From Chamaea fasciata (taxonomy: Eukaryota; Chordata; Aves; Passeriformes; Sylviidae): a stretch of DNA of 64,000 bases. The stretch spans positions 23,704,022-23,768,021 of the forward strand of contig JARCOQ010000006.1 of NCBI GenBank assembly GCA_029207755.1. The letters run 5' to 3'. Below, piece by piece: positions 1-13,041 of this stretch; within the stretch, counting starts at the first letter, position 1; each line of letters begins with the position of its first letter. The notes under the pieces were generated by a model. The model worked only from the letters and a program-made list of their open reading frames with translations. It ran no database searches and was not told the DNA's origin. The translations under genes were made by a program, and so were the position numbers.

Positions 1-452
1 GAAACGGTGTTCTGAATCTTTATAAATAGCTTCAGTGGCATAGAACAAATTATTTCAGCAATCTTACCCGTTATTCAGGTAAGTATCTGTTGAAAATTTA
101 AGAAAGTGAGATACATATATATATATATGTATCTGAACAGTTTTATATAAAACTCTACTGCCTTGTTAAAATTGAGAGCTCCTCCATACTTGATAAAGCA
201 TAAGAACTAATTTATCCATGATGTTGAAAAGTATTTTTCAAATAAAAAGATATGACTTAGCCTTCCAAAATTGCCTTATAATATGGACAATGTTTATTGA
301 AACCCTTCCTCATTTTAAAATAGTCCCTATGTTACCCAAAAAGGGGATCTGTTACCCAGTTGCCAACATCATACTGGAAATGCATTATTTGTAACCATGT
401 ACAAAAATGTGTTTGAATATTTTCAATACGTTGTTTTTAAATTCTATTTCAG
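1..452 (+). other. SLC30A9: 3' part of the last intron of the SLC30A9-like gene
   Basis: This non-coding stretch ends in a polypyrimidine-containing 3' splice site, with AG at 451-452 before the terminal exon. It is AT-rich and contains a (TA)n palindrome at 109-134. A sharp donor-like GTAAGT at 79-84 follows a short potential exon, but no frame before it is open for more than about 20 codons, so I treat it as intronic or cryptic. Confidence 0.6.
109..134. repeat. Perfect 26-bp palindrome with a (TA)n core
   Basis: Positions 109-121 are the exact reverse complement of 122-134. The centre is a short TA dinucleotide run. This is a simple-sequence hairpin or cruciform candidate, most likely a microsatellite by-product. 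It lies in the intron before the SLC30A9 terminal exon. Confidence 0.85.
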
Positions 453-497
453 CAACGAAATCCTGATGTTCGTCATGTGGATTTGGAGATACTGTAG
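453..497 (+). CDS. SLC30A9: SLC30A9 (ZnT9/HUEL) terminal coding exon, partial gene
   Basis: The exon follows a good acceptor (TATTTCAG at 445-452) and reads in phase 0 as QRNPDVRHVDLEIL followed by TAG at 495-497. I recognise this tail as the C-terminus of SLC30A9, a cation-diffusion-facilitator family protein also called ZnT9 or HUEL, linked to zinc export from mitochondria. Only 14 codons lie in the window, so no transmembrane or transport motif can be seen; the rest of the gene is to the left. The call rests on the recalled C-terminal sequence and on the neighbour: SLC30A9 lies beside BEND4 in other vertebrates, in the same convergent orientation as here. Another gene with a similar tail cannot be fully excluded. 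Confidence 0.75.
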   Translation, partial: QRNPDVRHVDLEIL

Positions 498-3400
498 ACT
501 TGAACGGGAGAAATCTTCAGGTTGCTGCCCTTGTGAAAAGAAGTCCTGTAAAGGGCTGAAAAGCTTCTGAGATTGCAGTGACCTCAGCACCATACCTCGC
601 TTCCTTTGCCGTAGGCTTCCTGGACTGTTAGCACTGCTTCTGTTTCTGGAAGAGCGCTAGACTTGCAGACAAAAATTTCCATGGCAAAATCAGTTTCAAA
701 AAGCTACTTGAGTTAAAATCCACAGGAGAGTCTGTCCAAGTATATTTACTGCGATCAAGAACTTAAAACTTGAGGTTTAATTAGGCAAATACAGCTGCCT
801 GAAACTATACAACACACGTAGTTTTTCCATTTGTGTCCCTTTGCAGTTTGTTTGCACTTCTTTGGTTTCTTTCAAGATATCATTAAAGGTTCTTGGGAGA
901 TATTAAGATTAGATAGGAAGAGATTGTTCCAGTGGAACCTGCCAACCTTAAATTGTAATATTTCAACTGTGTGATTGTTTCACAGTTTTTCTTTTCTATG
1001 AGATAAATTGTTTCAAATGGGCACTCGCCTTATCTCAAGTACCATGACCTGGAAACCTGCTTTTTGCCACCATTATGATTACAACTGCACTTCAGGAAAA
1101 TAAGGCTTTTCACCTTAGAGGAGCCAGCTGTGTGAGTTTAGCCAGAGTACATTAAATTACTGTGAAAAATTACTGCATACAAATTTGGGTGCACTTCCGC
1201 TCTTTAAATTTTGTTTGGTTTTTTTTTTTCCCTACTTTGACACTTGTTTTCTTATTTGTAAATATCTTCAGATGTAATCTGGGAGATATTTATGATAGTG
1301 CTTATTAAAAGTTACCTGGTGTTTTTGGCTTTTTATATTTTGATAGACTCTATTGCCAGATATGGTCTTTGCTAGAAGATGCAAGAGATGTAGCTGGAAT
1401 ATATAATAGTAAAAATGATCTATTTATAATTAAACAAATTAATACATTGTATTTTTAATTTATTTGCCTTTAGATATTACCTGAATTCCAAACCACTTAC
1501 TCTGAAATTTTTGATAACTTGACCTTGCTTGTTTGGGAAAGCACAGTAATTCTATCAGTGGTCCTCAACAATCCAGAGATAAGTGATTAATTTATAACTT
1601 TGAAATGTGAAATTCTAGAACTGTGTACAGTTGTCTCAAGGCTTTCTGCAGTAGGTACTCAATTTGTACCAGATTCTTTGAGAACGAGCCTTTATTAATA
1701 AAGCCATGAGTACTGAACATGCAAGTTGAAATATAAATGAAATAACCATATTTAAATAGCACTGAGGAAAATTCTTTATGCACTTTAATGTAAAATAAGA
1801 TTTGCTCGTGGGTGACAGGTGGTAATAAGACCATCCTAGTAACTCAGTTGCTTTGCTGAGTAATGGCTGAATTGCTGAAAGAAGAAATGTTTATATGAAA
1901 CACAAGTCTTCAAAAATCAATGTAAGATTATATTACAAGAATTGCAGCAAATAATAGTGGAGACCAATATGTCCATATCTGACTAAAAGCATTTTAGAAT
2001 ATTTTTTTTTCATACTAGGTGTCACCAGTGAACAATGAGAATTTAAAATAACATGCCTTTTTGACAACTGCAAAGCACTTTGCATGCTGGTCATTTTAAG
2101 TATGAAAACATTCCAGAGTTAAGTGACAGGTGGGGCTTCACATACAGTAATTGTGGGTGAAAGGATCTCCTCGGTACCCTTTTCCATAATCCCTATTCAC
2201 TGGTGGCTTCTTTGTAGCATATTACCTTATGGCTAATTCAAAAGAAGGCTTGCTTTATCTGGTTTTCTCCTATTGTAAAACTAGTTAGTATATTTAAGCC
2301 TGATGATTTAAAATGCAGTTTAAAGGTAATTTGGAAGTCTCCCATATCAAATAAATAAGGCATATTTTAGCAGATTACAAATAATTCACCTTTCTCCTTG
2401 CCCTTCTATGTAAAATTCATCTCATCTCAGTATGCACTCTCCTGGTATTAGTCTTATTCATGAAGAGCACTGGAATCTGGTAACGCATAACATGTTTTCT
2501 TCTCCCTAGAATATTTATATGGATTTTGAATTTGAATAAACACATTAATAAACCAGTAATTTCAGAAATCAAAAACATGAAGAGAAGTAAAACTGGGAGA
2601 ATAATTTTCCTGAAGAAGTTAGAGAAGACAGCCAGTGCTATCCGAGTGGTTTGCTTGCTGGAGTTACTGATGAATGAACAGTGTCAATGTGCACTTTGCA
2701 GGGCAGAACTTTCCCTGTAGGGTTAGTAAACGTTATCTCAATAGCAAAGTGTTCCTGTATCATTTTCAAGAGGAGGTATGAGCTTATATTCTTACAGGAC
2801 ATCTGCTCCAAAAGCCTATAATTTTTTTTTTTTTTAATTCATTGGAGATGTAATTCGTTTGAATTCTCATCTTAGTTTCCCTATTTGAGTCAGAAAAATA
2901 CCCATCCACACCTTTTGTTTATATTCCAGGATAGAATTGAGTCCTTGTCTCCCAGTTACTTTACTGATTATAGCATCACAATATGTTAAATTCAAGATGC
3001 CAGGACTTGAGTGTTTTGGGGTACATTACTGTTGACCAGTCTGAGGACCCAGTTCCATTTTTTAAAGTGACCTGGATGGTGATGTACTACAAAAAGGCAG
3101 GCAGACTGGTTTTGGCAGCACCGTGTAAGTTTGCATGTCATGCAGTTGGATGAATAGCTGATTCATTGAGCCTGCCAGGTTGGAAAGGAATACTAATTCC
3201 AAGCTGTTACATTTTAATTTTTATGTTGTAATTTGCAAATTGTTTTTAACAGATATGACATTTTTACTGCTTTTTTTCTTTAACTGTCTTTATAGTCAAA
3301 ACCTTGAGGTAATGTGGGTCCACAACTTAGTTTACTTTTGTTTTAATGTTTTTTGGGAAAACAATTAGCTAATACATTTACATTTACGTGATAGAGTCCT

Positions 3401-3535
3401 CAGATTAAAGAACTGTACATGTGTGGAGCAGTGAATTTTCTTTATCACAAATGCAATTACAGAATTGGTTTTTTTACTGATTTCAAGGAAAAGAAGCGAG
3501 GATTTACGTAACAATAAAGTTATATTCTAGGATTT
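498..3535 (+). other. SLC30A9: SLC30A9 3' UTR, extent inferred
   Basis: The DNA after the TAG stop is AT-rich and has no coding exon. AATAAA hexamers on the plus strand occur at 1697-1702, 2535-2540 and 3513-3518. The last is the best candidate, because a T-rich and GT-rich stretch (about 3535-3556) follows at the distance expected for a downstream element. The mature end could be any of these or further right, and transcript data would decide. Confidence 0.4.
3513..3518 (+). terminator. Candidate poly(A) signal AATAAA for SLC30A9
   Basis: A canonical AATAAA hexamer is followed 15-40 bases downstream by T-rich and GT-rich sequence. It lies about 3.0 kb after the stop codon. Upstream hexamers at 1697 and 2535 could serve as alternative sites, so use of this one is inferred. 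Confidence 0.4.
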
Positions 3536-6403
3536 TTTCAGTTAAGGTGTGGTGTTTTAAAATAATTTATTTCTGTAGATTGGCCTTGCAGGTTCTTTTT
3601 TTTTCATTGTGTTCAAAATACGGCTGCCCTCTCTGCTTTGTGGAAGATTTCTTACATGCTGTGCAGTGACTCATAATTCTGTAAAACTTGCAATGTTTGA
3701 AAAACTTGTCTTAGTGTTCTAATATACTGAATCATCTTAATGACATAATGGCTGGATATTAATAATACCTTTTTATGTAGAATATTTTTTTCTGTAAAAG
3801 ATAAAATTTTGAAGTGATTATCTTTCCCCCAGCAATGAACTTCAAGTCTAAATTGTCTCCATGATACACTGGAATTCAACATTCGATGTGGTGTCCCTTG
3901 CCCCCTCCACTTTTAAAGCATTTATTAAGGATACAATAGTAGTAGTAAATACCCCAGTGGATTACTGTATTACAGGGACTGTTTGGTGGTCCAGAAGTAT
4001 TGTGGGGAACACATTTTTTAAGGAGAAGTTTGCATCCTTTATTCCTTGTGAATCATCCTTGAACCGAAGGCTTTTTAAACTGTATTTTTTTCTTTCCTTG
4101 AATTCCCACATGGATTTTATTGCTTTAAAGTGACTCTTACTTTTGGAGGAAGAAGCTATTATGAACATCTTATGTTTTTAAAAGCAGGGCTAAATTCTAC
4201 TCTTGATCTGTGAATTTTGTACTGTACTTCTTGTTCATTAATAGTTGAGAATACTGATTACTGTTTTGAAAGCTACAAACCATGTTAGCCAAAGCCAAGT
4301 TTTCTGGTTCTGTCGGGTGCAGCTTTTTCAGCTGTATCTGGAGACTCAGTTTTTGACAGATTTCAGCTGCCCCCTCTTTGATAAAGGAGTGTACAGGAAT
4401 GTTTTTAGGTATGTTTTATCTAGGTTATACATTGATTGCAGTCTTGTGTTCTCTTTATTTGTAATCATTTTACCTGTTTTTTTTTCTGTAACAAAGAAAA
4501 AAATATACATTGTAGAAATACCTCTAATAGTGATGAGTACATCAAATACAGTCTTCATGCAAAGAATTTTTATGGCCAGTCTATTCAAAGCGTGGCAATT
4601 TTTAAAAACAGCCTTTTTCTAAACTTGACTTAGATGTTTTCCTTATGGAGGAAACCAGAGCACCATATTGTTTAAGATTTGAAAACAAAGTGTTTCCTTT
4701 TATGTTCATATGTTCTTGAGGCATTTTGGCATGGTAGAACAACTGATAAATATTGACTCTTGTACAAAACCTGCCCTTCTGCGCATACCTAAAGGCTTAC
4801 AGAAGTGAATACAAAATGACAGCTTGCTTTTTTCCTTCTAGCTTAAGTATTGTGCTGCTTCTATTCTTATTGTTGGCTCTGAATAGAGAGTACCACTAAC
4901 ACCTCTCTTGCAGTTTACCTGCATAATGTAAATGAGAAGTTGAGATGTACCAAAAAGATTTTTTTTTCTAGAGGTTTTGCGTACCTTAAGTAATTTTTCC
5001 TTTCTTGTGTTAGTGAGGCACAAATCATTATGATCAAAAGTAGACTGTATTACATAAAAAAAAAGAAATAGGAATCCAGGCTCTAAAGTACAGTAGTTCA
5101 ATTTTTGAAATGTATGTCCTTTGAGGAAAATAAAACAGAAGCTCTAAGTGGATGTAGGGTCTATAGAAACTGCAGTCAGTCAGGCTTTGCTGAAGCAAAA
5201 GAAACTAAAAGTATATGGTAGAAAGAAAAGAATACAGGGAAGGAAAAGACCCGAGATGTTGAGCACTTGGAGATAGGAAGGGATGAAAATCATCTAAAAA
5301 ACTTGTCCAGAAATAAGAAATAATGATTGGAAGAGTAAAGAACAGTAAGAAATTATATTTTATTAGAATCCACAAAACTAGGTTAGGATGAGGTTTTCTT
5401 TCTTTTACCAATATTCTGATAGTTGAGTAATTCCCCCAGCAAAAACTCATATTTTTTCCTGTAATGAAAATGAGAGCCTCTGTCTAACTATGTCCTGATA
5501 TGGTGTTCAGCCTTGCAGGTACAAACCTGTTTGTCCACTGAAAACTGCTAAGGGTGATATAATCTCAGTTGTTGGTGGTGACGTATGTGTTTGGTAAGTG
5601 GAGGGTGAGTAATGTTATTTGTGGAAATGAGAGCTGGAGTGCATTAAAGAGAAAATTAATTGATTATTTTAGACAGAGGATGACTGAAGCACCATACTTT
5701 CCACTTACTGTGGAAAAAGAAGTGCTCTGTTCTAAGGTCTGCAGAATTCTTGCAGTGGACTGTAGTCATTGATGAATACATTAGTGTGTATTTTTCAGTT
5801 TGCTGAGATGTCTGTGGATAAGCAAGATTTCGAATTAAACCACATTCTGAAAAGGAGATAAAACATTCAAAATGTGATGTGAAAAGGATGTATGTTTTTT
5901 AATACCACAGACACTATAGTATATTTTAATAGATAGGCAGAAAATATTCTGTATTACATAGGGTGCTTGTGGACATTTTTTTTTTCTGGGTAAATCAAAG
6001 CCACGAATTAAAATAAAAGGTCGTGGTTACTTTTTGTAAGTGTTACACTAACAGCAAGCCCAGTCAAATTTTTGTATAGCCAGCATTCATAGTTCTGTTC
6101 TGGGAGTGAGGTGCCTGTTAAAATAGTGGAATACAGGGCCATAATCTAGCATAAGTTTGGTTTTTGTAATTAAATTTGGACTGCGTTTAAAACTTTAAAC
6201 GTTGTGATCAGCTGCGTCAAATATGAAGTCAGAAGAAAAAAGCAATGATGTATAAATGATGTAATATAACAGAGATTTTGTAAGTTTCTCTTCTAATTAA
6301 ATATACTGAAGAACTGTGTGAGAAGTGTTCGGAAAATGCTTAAAGCATTTGGAAAGCATTTTGGCTATTGGCAAGATGGTATTAAATTTGAACAGTGAAC
6401 ATT

Positions 6404-6433
6404 GGATTGAATGACAGTGGATTGAATGACAGT
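6404..6433. repeat. Two-copy 15-bp tandem duplication
   Basis: The unit GGATTGAATGACAGT occurs twice in direct succession (6404-6418 and 6419-6433) without a mismatch. Such small perfect duplications usually reflect replication slippage. No function is apparent. Confidence 0.9.
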
Positions 6434-9400
6434 GACGATTTTTCACTCCTGGTAGAACTTTCAAAGGGCAATCTCAAAGTCAAGATCTATTTTCCATGCA
6501 GCCTTTTAATCAGATTCACCAGTTCCCTCCCCACCCTGCGCCTTGCATTTTGGTGTATTGGCTTTTTCATTCTGTGTCTTGGTTACTCCATATTAGTATG
6601 GGGAAGTCATTTTGATTTATGAGGTGTAGATATTGGAATACTTACCTGCATATGTTTGTTTTGTAATTATACTTGAATTCAGTACATTCTGTATCATGTC
6701 TGGAAGTTGTAATTACTCAGTAAAATGTTACATAGCCAGTAAGGGTTGTGTTCTGTTAATTTAAGCAATTTTATATGTATTGGAAAAGTAACCAGTAATA
6801 CTGGCTTTAGGCAGCTGATGATTTGCTACGTTTCTGAATTCAAATTGCATATAGCAATTTTATGGATGCAAAACAATGGTTCTGTCCATCTATTTGTACT
6901 AGTTATTCAATCTGCCTTTGTGACACTGGCACACCCTGTTCAATAGCATGAGCTCGGTGAGGGAGCAGCCTGCCCAGGCTGGCCAAGCTCTGTATTTGTT
7001 CTCTGAATCTCACTGGCAACTCTGCTTTTCATCCTGTTCACCCCCTGCCCTCAAAGAGGGTGGTTCCTTCCCCAGTACTGAGAAAGCTCTTTCTGCCTGG
7101 CTCCGAGGCCCCACTGGCACTGTCTGCAGTTGGGACTAGATGTAAGGATCCAGGTGTAAGGATGACATGAAGAAAGATAGTACTACAGATGGGTTGCATG
7201 TCTGTGTATAGTCAAGGGTATGAAGAATTCCTTGAAGAGGCTGGATTTATGTGTTAGGCTTGCCTAGTAACCATAGTTTCACAATCCCAGCAAAGCTGTC
7301 CAAGCCTCTTCCGAAAAAGCTTGAAATTAGTAAACTTTATAAAGGATTTAATATACTGTCTGGTACACTTAAGTGCTACTTTTTATCAGTAATACCAATG
7401 AACCTGCTTATTTATCAAGTTTCGGAAAGAGCTGCTTCTAATTGGGCTAAAAAATGTTAGTGGTTGGAAAAAAAAGAGTCAAAAATGTCAGAAATTTGGC
7501 TGATGAAGTGGAGAAACTTTGAAAAACTGGAATTTTTGTCTATGGTATCAGATACCAGAAATGAAGTGGTCAAGCAACATACTGCAGGAAAGATTTTGGC
7601 TCTGCGCTCTGTGTCCTTATTGCTAAAGATGTTTCATAGTTGAGAGACTCTATTTCTCAAGAGAAGTTTGTTGACTTCCTATAGTTTTGTTGTGTTTGTT
7701 TTTTTTTTTTCTCTAATGAACCAAATGGCACAAGATCCATCTGAGCAGAGAAGTGAGGGCCTCATCTCTTGTCTATTTGACGTCAAGTTCAAATACTGGG
7801 CTGTCTTTGGGCTGTTGGAATAACCAAGCAAGTAGTCTAAGCCACTTTGAAAGAGGGAGAGAGCTCTGTCTTTTCATGTAATGTAATCTGGAATCTTCAA
7901 AATCCATTCTTTATTTGCTGTCTGTGGCATTTACTGAAAGGCCAGTCCAAAATAATTGTGTTGAATGGGAAGTAATGTGTTGAAGTGAGACCTTGCAGTC
8001 AGCTGGTTGAAGGTGATCTTAAAAGTACTGTTCAAGAATGAGTTTTGTCTATCTCTGCAAATATTTTATGAGGGACTTATTAAAAGATCAAGAAAAGTAA
8101 ACCTTCCTTTAGCATTTGAATTAAACTTTTTTTTTTTTTTGAAAACCCTAGGAAAAGGGACATATTTTTTGCTTTAACAGAAGTTGTGCCAGTTCAGCTC
8201 CCAATAAATTACATGTCTTGATTTTCACAGGCTCTTCGTGATTTTAATTATTTTTTTTTTTTTTAAATTTAGACTTCAGTTCTGATGCTGAATTGGGGCT
8301 TAGTAAGATCTTTTCTAAATTCTCTTTCTGACACTTGAGGTGACTTAAATGTTATTCACTGCTCTAGTGTAAAACTGATTTTCAGTGTTTTAGAGAAGTA
8401 TTTTTTTTACCCCAAAGACTGATTGAATAGCAGTTTACCTACTGTTCAATTTACATTAAATTGGGCTACTCTGAATACACAAAATATTTCAGTTTAGGGT
8501 TTAAATGTGAGGGCTTTATTTTCTCTAAGTTAGTCATAAAGAAAATCCATCTTGAATTTCAACCTCTGTCTCTGCATGTTGTAATTGTATGTAAGTGTAT
8601 TTGGCTGCAGATTTGTACCTCACTGACATGTCTCATGAAAGACAACTTTCTCACCATCTCAGCAAAAATAAAAAATACTGTGTAAGAAGATCCTAATGAA
8701 TTTGGACAACTTGGAAATCTTGATGCAAGAAAGACTTTCCAGTAAGGCTTGAACCCATTCTGCTCCTTTATGCTTTGCACTGATTTCATTGGTTCTGACC
8801 TTCACTGTAGAACCTCAGTTTCTAGGTGGTTCAAGACAAAGGTTTTAGAGAAGAGTTTTGGAGAAGACTAATTCCAAAATCTATGTTCCAGGTGCTCCAT
8901 CTGCTGAGTAGGTAATTGGACACTTCTGGATCATTGAAGGAGATATGCAGTGCTACTCTGGCTATCATTTGCTGGGTTTACGAATGTGCCATGGTCAACT
9001 TTTTCATGGAAATGTCAGCCTGGAACAGTCTTCCTGATGCTGTGGATGGGAAAGATACCCCAGGTGTTTCCTTGACATTCCGTTTGTCAAGAAACTTTGT
9101 TGGAACTTGCTGCTCTGCTTCTTTGGATCATCCTTTACCAAATAAAAAAAATCCCTCTTTCCATCAGTTCAATGAGTAGTTCAGGTTTTGGCTCTTTGAG
9201 GTTCTCACATAATTTTGGAAGAATTTCAGCTTTTCAATCACATTGCTACCAGGCATTTTTGAAAGATTTAATTAGACTTTTTCTGCTGTACTATTGACCC
9301 TGTTCCTAAATAGGAACTAAATTTAATATTAACTTTTCTAATGGGAAACTACTTTGAGTCATTAGCAAACCTGTTTCTTTCCATTTTCTTACCAAGACAG

Positions 9401-10150
9401 CCTAGGTTGAGGCAATTATATCTGTCAGATGAGTTAGAAAGTTTAAAGCCTTTTTGAGGACAAAAGGGTTTTTTAGCTTTTTCCCAACATTTTTGTATAA
9501 GTTCATGTCAGATTTTTTTCTCTCGACTTAGCTAATTAATCTGCTGGTGTGGCTTTTTTTTTTCCCTTAATGTAATACATTTGCAGTAGAAGCTGCTTTT
9601 ATACTTCAGATGTTGAAGGGTCTGTGGAGGAGGGTTTTTTGCATTCCTAGGGCAAGGTCATATACTGAGATCTACCAAGTATTCCAAGGGGGCTCTCTGG
9701 TGCAGCAAGGAAGCTTTATCCCTGGAGAGCTGTTTATGTATGAACTTGCTAGAAAATAACCAAGACAGAGCCTCTGATTTAAATAGGCCTTAAGGAGTGG
9801 TCAGGTCACATCAGTGGTGTTGGTTTGCTCTATCGATAACTAAGATTTATGTGATGGTTGCCTGGAGCTGTATTCACACTTACCTTGTGCTAAAGCACTG
9901 GGGTATTGATGAGCCTAAGTAAGAGTCAGGTAGGGAAAGATGAGTTATTTTTCAGAAATGGAGATCTTTTTGCGATTATGTGCATGTTTCCAAACAGAAA
10001 TTAAAAATTTTTAAGTCAGTACATGTATTGTTGTCCTTGCTGCCTGAGCTAGTGACAGTCCACTGGCTTCAGTCAGTGCCTCAGCAGAGGAAAGGAGACA
10101 GAGAAAACCCTGCCTAGCTGAACTCTTGAGGACAAGATTTTGCAATGTGA

Positions 10151-10174
10151 GTAATCTTACTGAAGTAAGATTAC
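10151..10174. repeat. Perfect 10-bp inverted repeat with 4-base loop
   Basis: GTAATCTTAC at 10151-10160 is separated by TGAA from its exact reverse complement at 10165-10174. RNA from either strand could fold into a 10-bp hairpin. It lies about 1.3 kb past the presumed BEND4 transcript end. No gene assignment can be made. Confidence 0.9.
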
Positions 10175-11485
10175 AAACACTTTAATAATATGAGCTTGCA
10201 CATGAGCTTGTTCAAAGCAAATGAAGTAAAAACTACCTTCATACACATGAGGTTCAATATCTGATTTGGACCTTAAAGTTCTCTTCCAGGACATTGCCTT
10301 ACCAGTATGTTTAACAGGTGTTTAGTGGAAGAGTGATAAAATGCAACATTATTGAATTACACTCCACATCTGTGCTGCTTGTTCCACTGCAGTTACTTCC
10401 CAGGCCTGCTTCTTCCTCATCCCAGGTACCTCTTCTATACCCCTTCTCACTGCCTGCCAAGCCCCAGGTACTACCTCTCACGCTTAGCTACTTCCATATG
10501 CCCTGCTGTTAGACCTAATCTCTCTTTTCAAGCTTCATAAACCCAATTGCTGCCTCTGGTCCTTCTTCCCTGCCAGCTTTCCTTGCTGGGTTCCTGCGTG
10601 TGTTGCTCCTTCGTCCTGCTTGGTTCACACACAGCCCATCCCTGTTCTGCCCTGCCTCCAGATCTACCCTCAGACATTTCCAGCCATTGCCCAAAAGTCT
10701 GGGAAGTCAAAGTTTTTCAAAGAGAAGCTAATTATAATATTTTGCAGATGGATTAATACAGGTTTTCTACCTCCATTTCTCATATTTACCTGAAATTATT
10801 TTGGTGGGGGATTGGTAAACTATTCTCACTAACTGTGATTTTCACCAAAAAAAAAAGCAGTAGGCTGAAGCCCCTGACCTAGAAAATACTTGCCCAACCC
10901 CTGATAATTTTGCAGCATTACAGGCACCCAAAAGCACTGTTTTACAATGGCACTGTTTGGTAACCATTTCAAGTGGCTGACACCAGCCTGTGGGCAGGCC
11001 CTGGCTTCACAGCCCAGCAACAGTGGTTTGCTGTGGTGAATGTTTGTCACTATAATTCCTCTACAAATTATCTGGAGCCAGGATTTTCTAAAGCGTTTAA
11101 GAGGACAGGATACATTCAGCCATCACTGGATTCTGAATTAAAATGGGATTTAAATGTCACTGCCTGAAAAGCCAGGTTTTGAGATTGCAGATGGGTACTT
11201 CCTTTGAACAGTCTTTGTATTTAACCAGCATATAAATCCATGTGGTTGTACATTGAGACGAAAATTATTTATATTATATTCATACTTGAATTCTTCATAA
11301 TCTTTCACTGTGTTTTTGGTGCTTCATACCAAACAAGCATGTAATGTAAAAGAAAATGCTCTAGCTCTTTATATAAATCTAAAACTTTTAATATACATTT
11401 ATAGTGAGACCCAGGTATCACGCTGTCACACTGACACAAGATTGCCTCTGGAGAAAGAAAGAGACAGGTTAACCAGAGACTAACT

Positions 11486-11491
11486 TTTATT
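11486..11491 (-). terminator. Candidate BEND4 poly(A) signal
   Basis: The plus strand reads TTTATT, giving AATAAA on the BEND4 strand. Downstream in the direction of transcription (11440-11475) lie pyrimidine-rich and then GT-rich stretches of the kind expected for a cleavage downstream element. Use of the site is inferred. Confidence 0.45.
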
Positions 11492-13029
11492 GTGCATTTT
11501 TATGCAACAGAACAAATGGAACTGGAGGTATGTAGTAATAAAACCAATATTCAAATTAGAATTAACACCTGAAATAGTAAACTGTAGGTAACAAATGTCT
11601 TTATAATTAAAAAATATTGACTGTTTAAAAAATCCTCTAAGATTTTATATTCTTTAAAAGAAATGTGTGTTGCCACATAGAAAACAATTCACACATCCTA
11701 TAGAAATTGTCACAAAAACCTTACTAGTCTATATTACACTATGCACTTCTCTTTTGTACAATATCTGATAAAGGTCTATCCCTAACCTGTACTTACTCTA
11801 CACAGTACAATCATCATAAGAAAGTATTCATAGAATTAACTACACCATAACAATAAAAATATCAGGATTAATGTATTTTTTTTTTTAATCACAGTTTCTC
11901 CACAAATATTTGTCATAGAAAATATAGCGAAGGCATGTTGGCACAGATGGGCGTGCGGTGCTGCTACACAAAGTTTGAGAGAAGGCAGATACATAAATGA
12001 CAGTAAGATTGAAGCGTATGGAAGGATAAGACAAGGATCTCTATCCTCCTGGGACTTTCTGGAGTGACATGATAGATAGCAGTTTCCTTCTGTCACTTGG
12101 AAGGGATGTGCTGGCTTATAAAGCACACTGCCTAAGTATCTGCAAGGGCTTATGTGCTATCTATTATTTCAGGTCCCGTATCTAACATATTGCAGCTATT
12201 TAGATGCTTCAGTGTGTATGAATTTATAACACCTAACGAACAAATTAACTGGAGTAAGTTGTTGTGCAAGGTTTGGGATTTTTAAAATGAAATGTCTGGG
12301 TCAAGTGGCCATTATGGCAATTAAAAACAGACAACTGACAAAAGTTTTTATACTCTGTTACTTTAAAACCAAACATGAACAAAAATATGAGCTGGTGTCT
12401 GCTAATGCCTGTCTGTGACCATGATTCATGTCACTGGCCAGTGCACATAAGCAATTGAGGACAAAATTTTGTTCATAAAAAAAGGTCCAAACCTGCAAAG
12501 CCATTTCTACTGCTGAAGTGGCTTTCAGGATGAAATTATACTTTTGGTTATTTTGCACAATGAGAGTAGAGGATTGTGAGTGGTTCCAGGATGCTGACTA
12601 TGCTTTTCACACTAAAAATAAAGCTAGGTTTACTAGTTATTTCAGCAAATCTTTCACTTATTAAGCGAGAGGTCTGTCCAGATCAGGAATTCTGTTCCGT
12701 GACTGTTAAAAAGTGTTTATATTTTAAACATCATACAATTAAGCATCTGAAAGGAAACCATCACAATGTTTACAAAAATACAGCATGATACATATCGCTG
12801 TGGACAAATTTACAGTATAATGTTGACTCACACGTTCTGACATGTTTTACCAAATAGTTCTGGCATGTGTCACCACATTAAACATAGACCAGCAATACTT
12901 ACACCATCTGAGCAATGTAACATCTTCTATTATAGTTCTTTTTAAAAAAGTGTAAGTTCAACACCGAAAAGCTACTATAGGATATCTGTACTGTGACATT
13001 TCTATACACTGAATTTCTCCTCCAGAGGC

Positions 13030-13041
13030 CACCACGTGGTG
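13030..13041. repeat. 12-bp palindrome centred on an E-box core
   Basis: CACCACGTGGTG is self-complementary and centred on CACGTG. Its position inside the presumed BEND4 3' UTR makes a promoter role unlikely. It could be a bHLH site or a chance palindrome. Confidence 0.8.

Larger units (their letters stand above)
3536..11464. other. Intergenic DNA between convergent SLC30A9 and BEND4
   Basis: I see no recognisable gene here. The longest ORFs are 60-125 codons with no family resemblance or codon bias. Contents are AT-rich unique DNA, T-runs near 7698, 8127 and 8250, a 15-bp tandem duplication at 6404 and a perfect hairpin at 10151-10174. Additional AATAAA hexamers at 5129 and 8203 could extend the SLC30A9 transcript. 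Confidence 0.6.

Noticed and set aside
16..78. Possible penultimate SLC30A9 exon ending at the strong GTAAGT donor at 79-84
   Set aside because: The open stretch is only about 21 codons after an in-frame stop, does not resemble the SLC30A9 family, and the acceptor would have to be within a few bases of a weak AG. It may be a cryptic exon.
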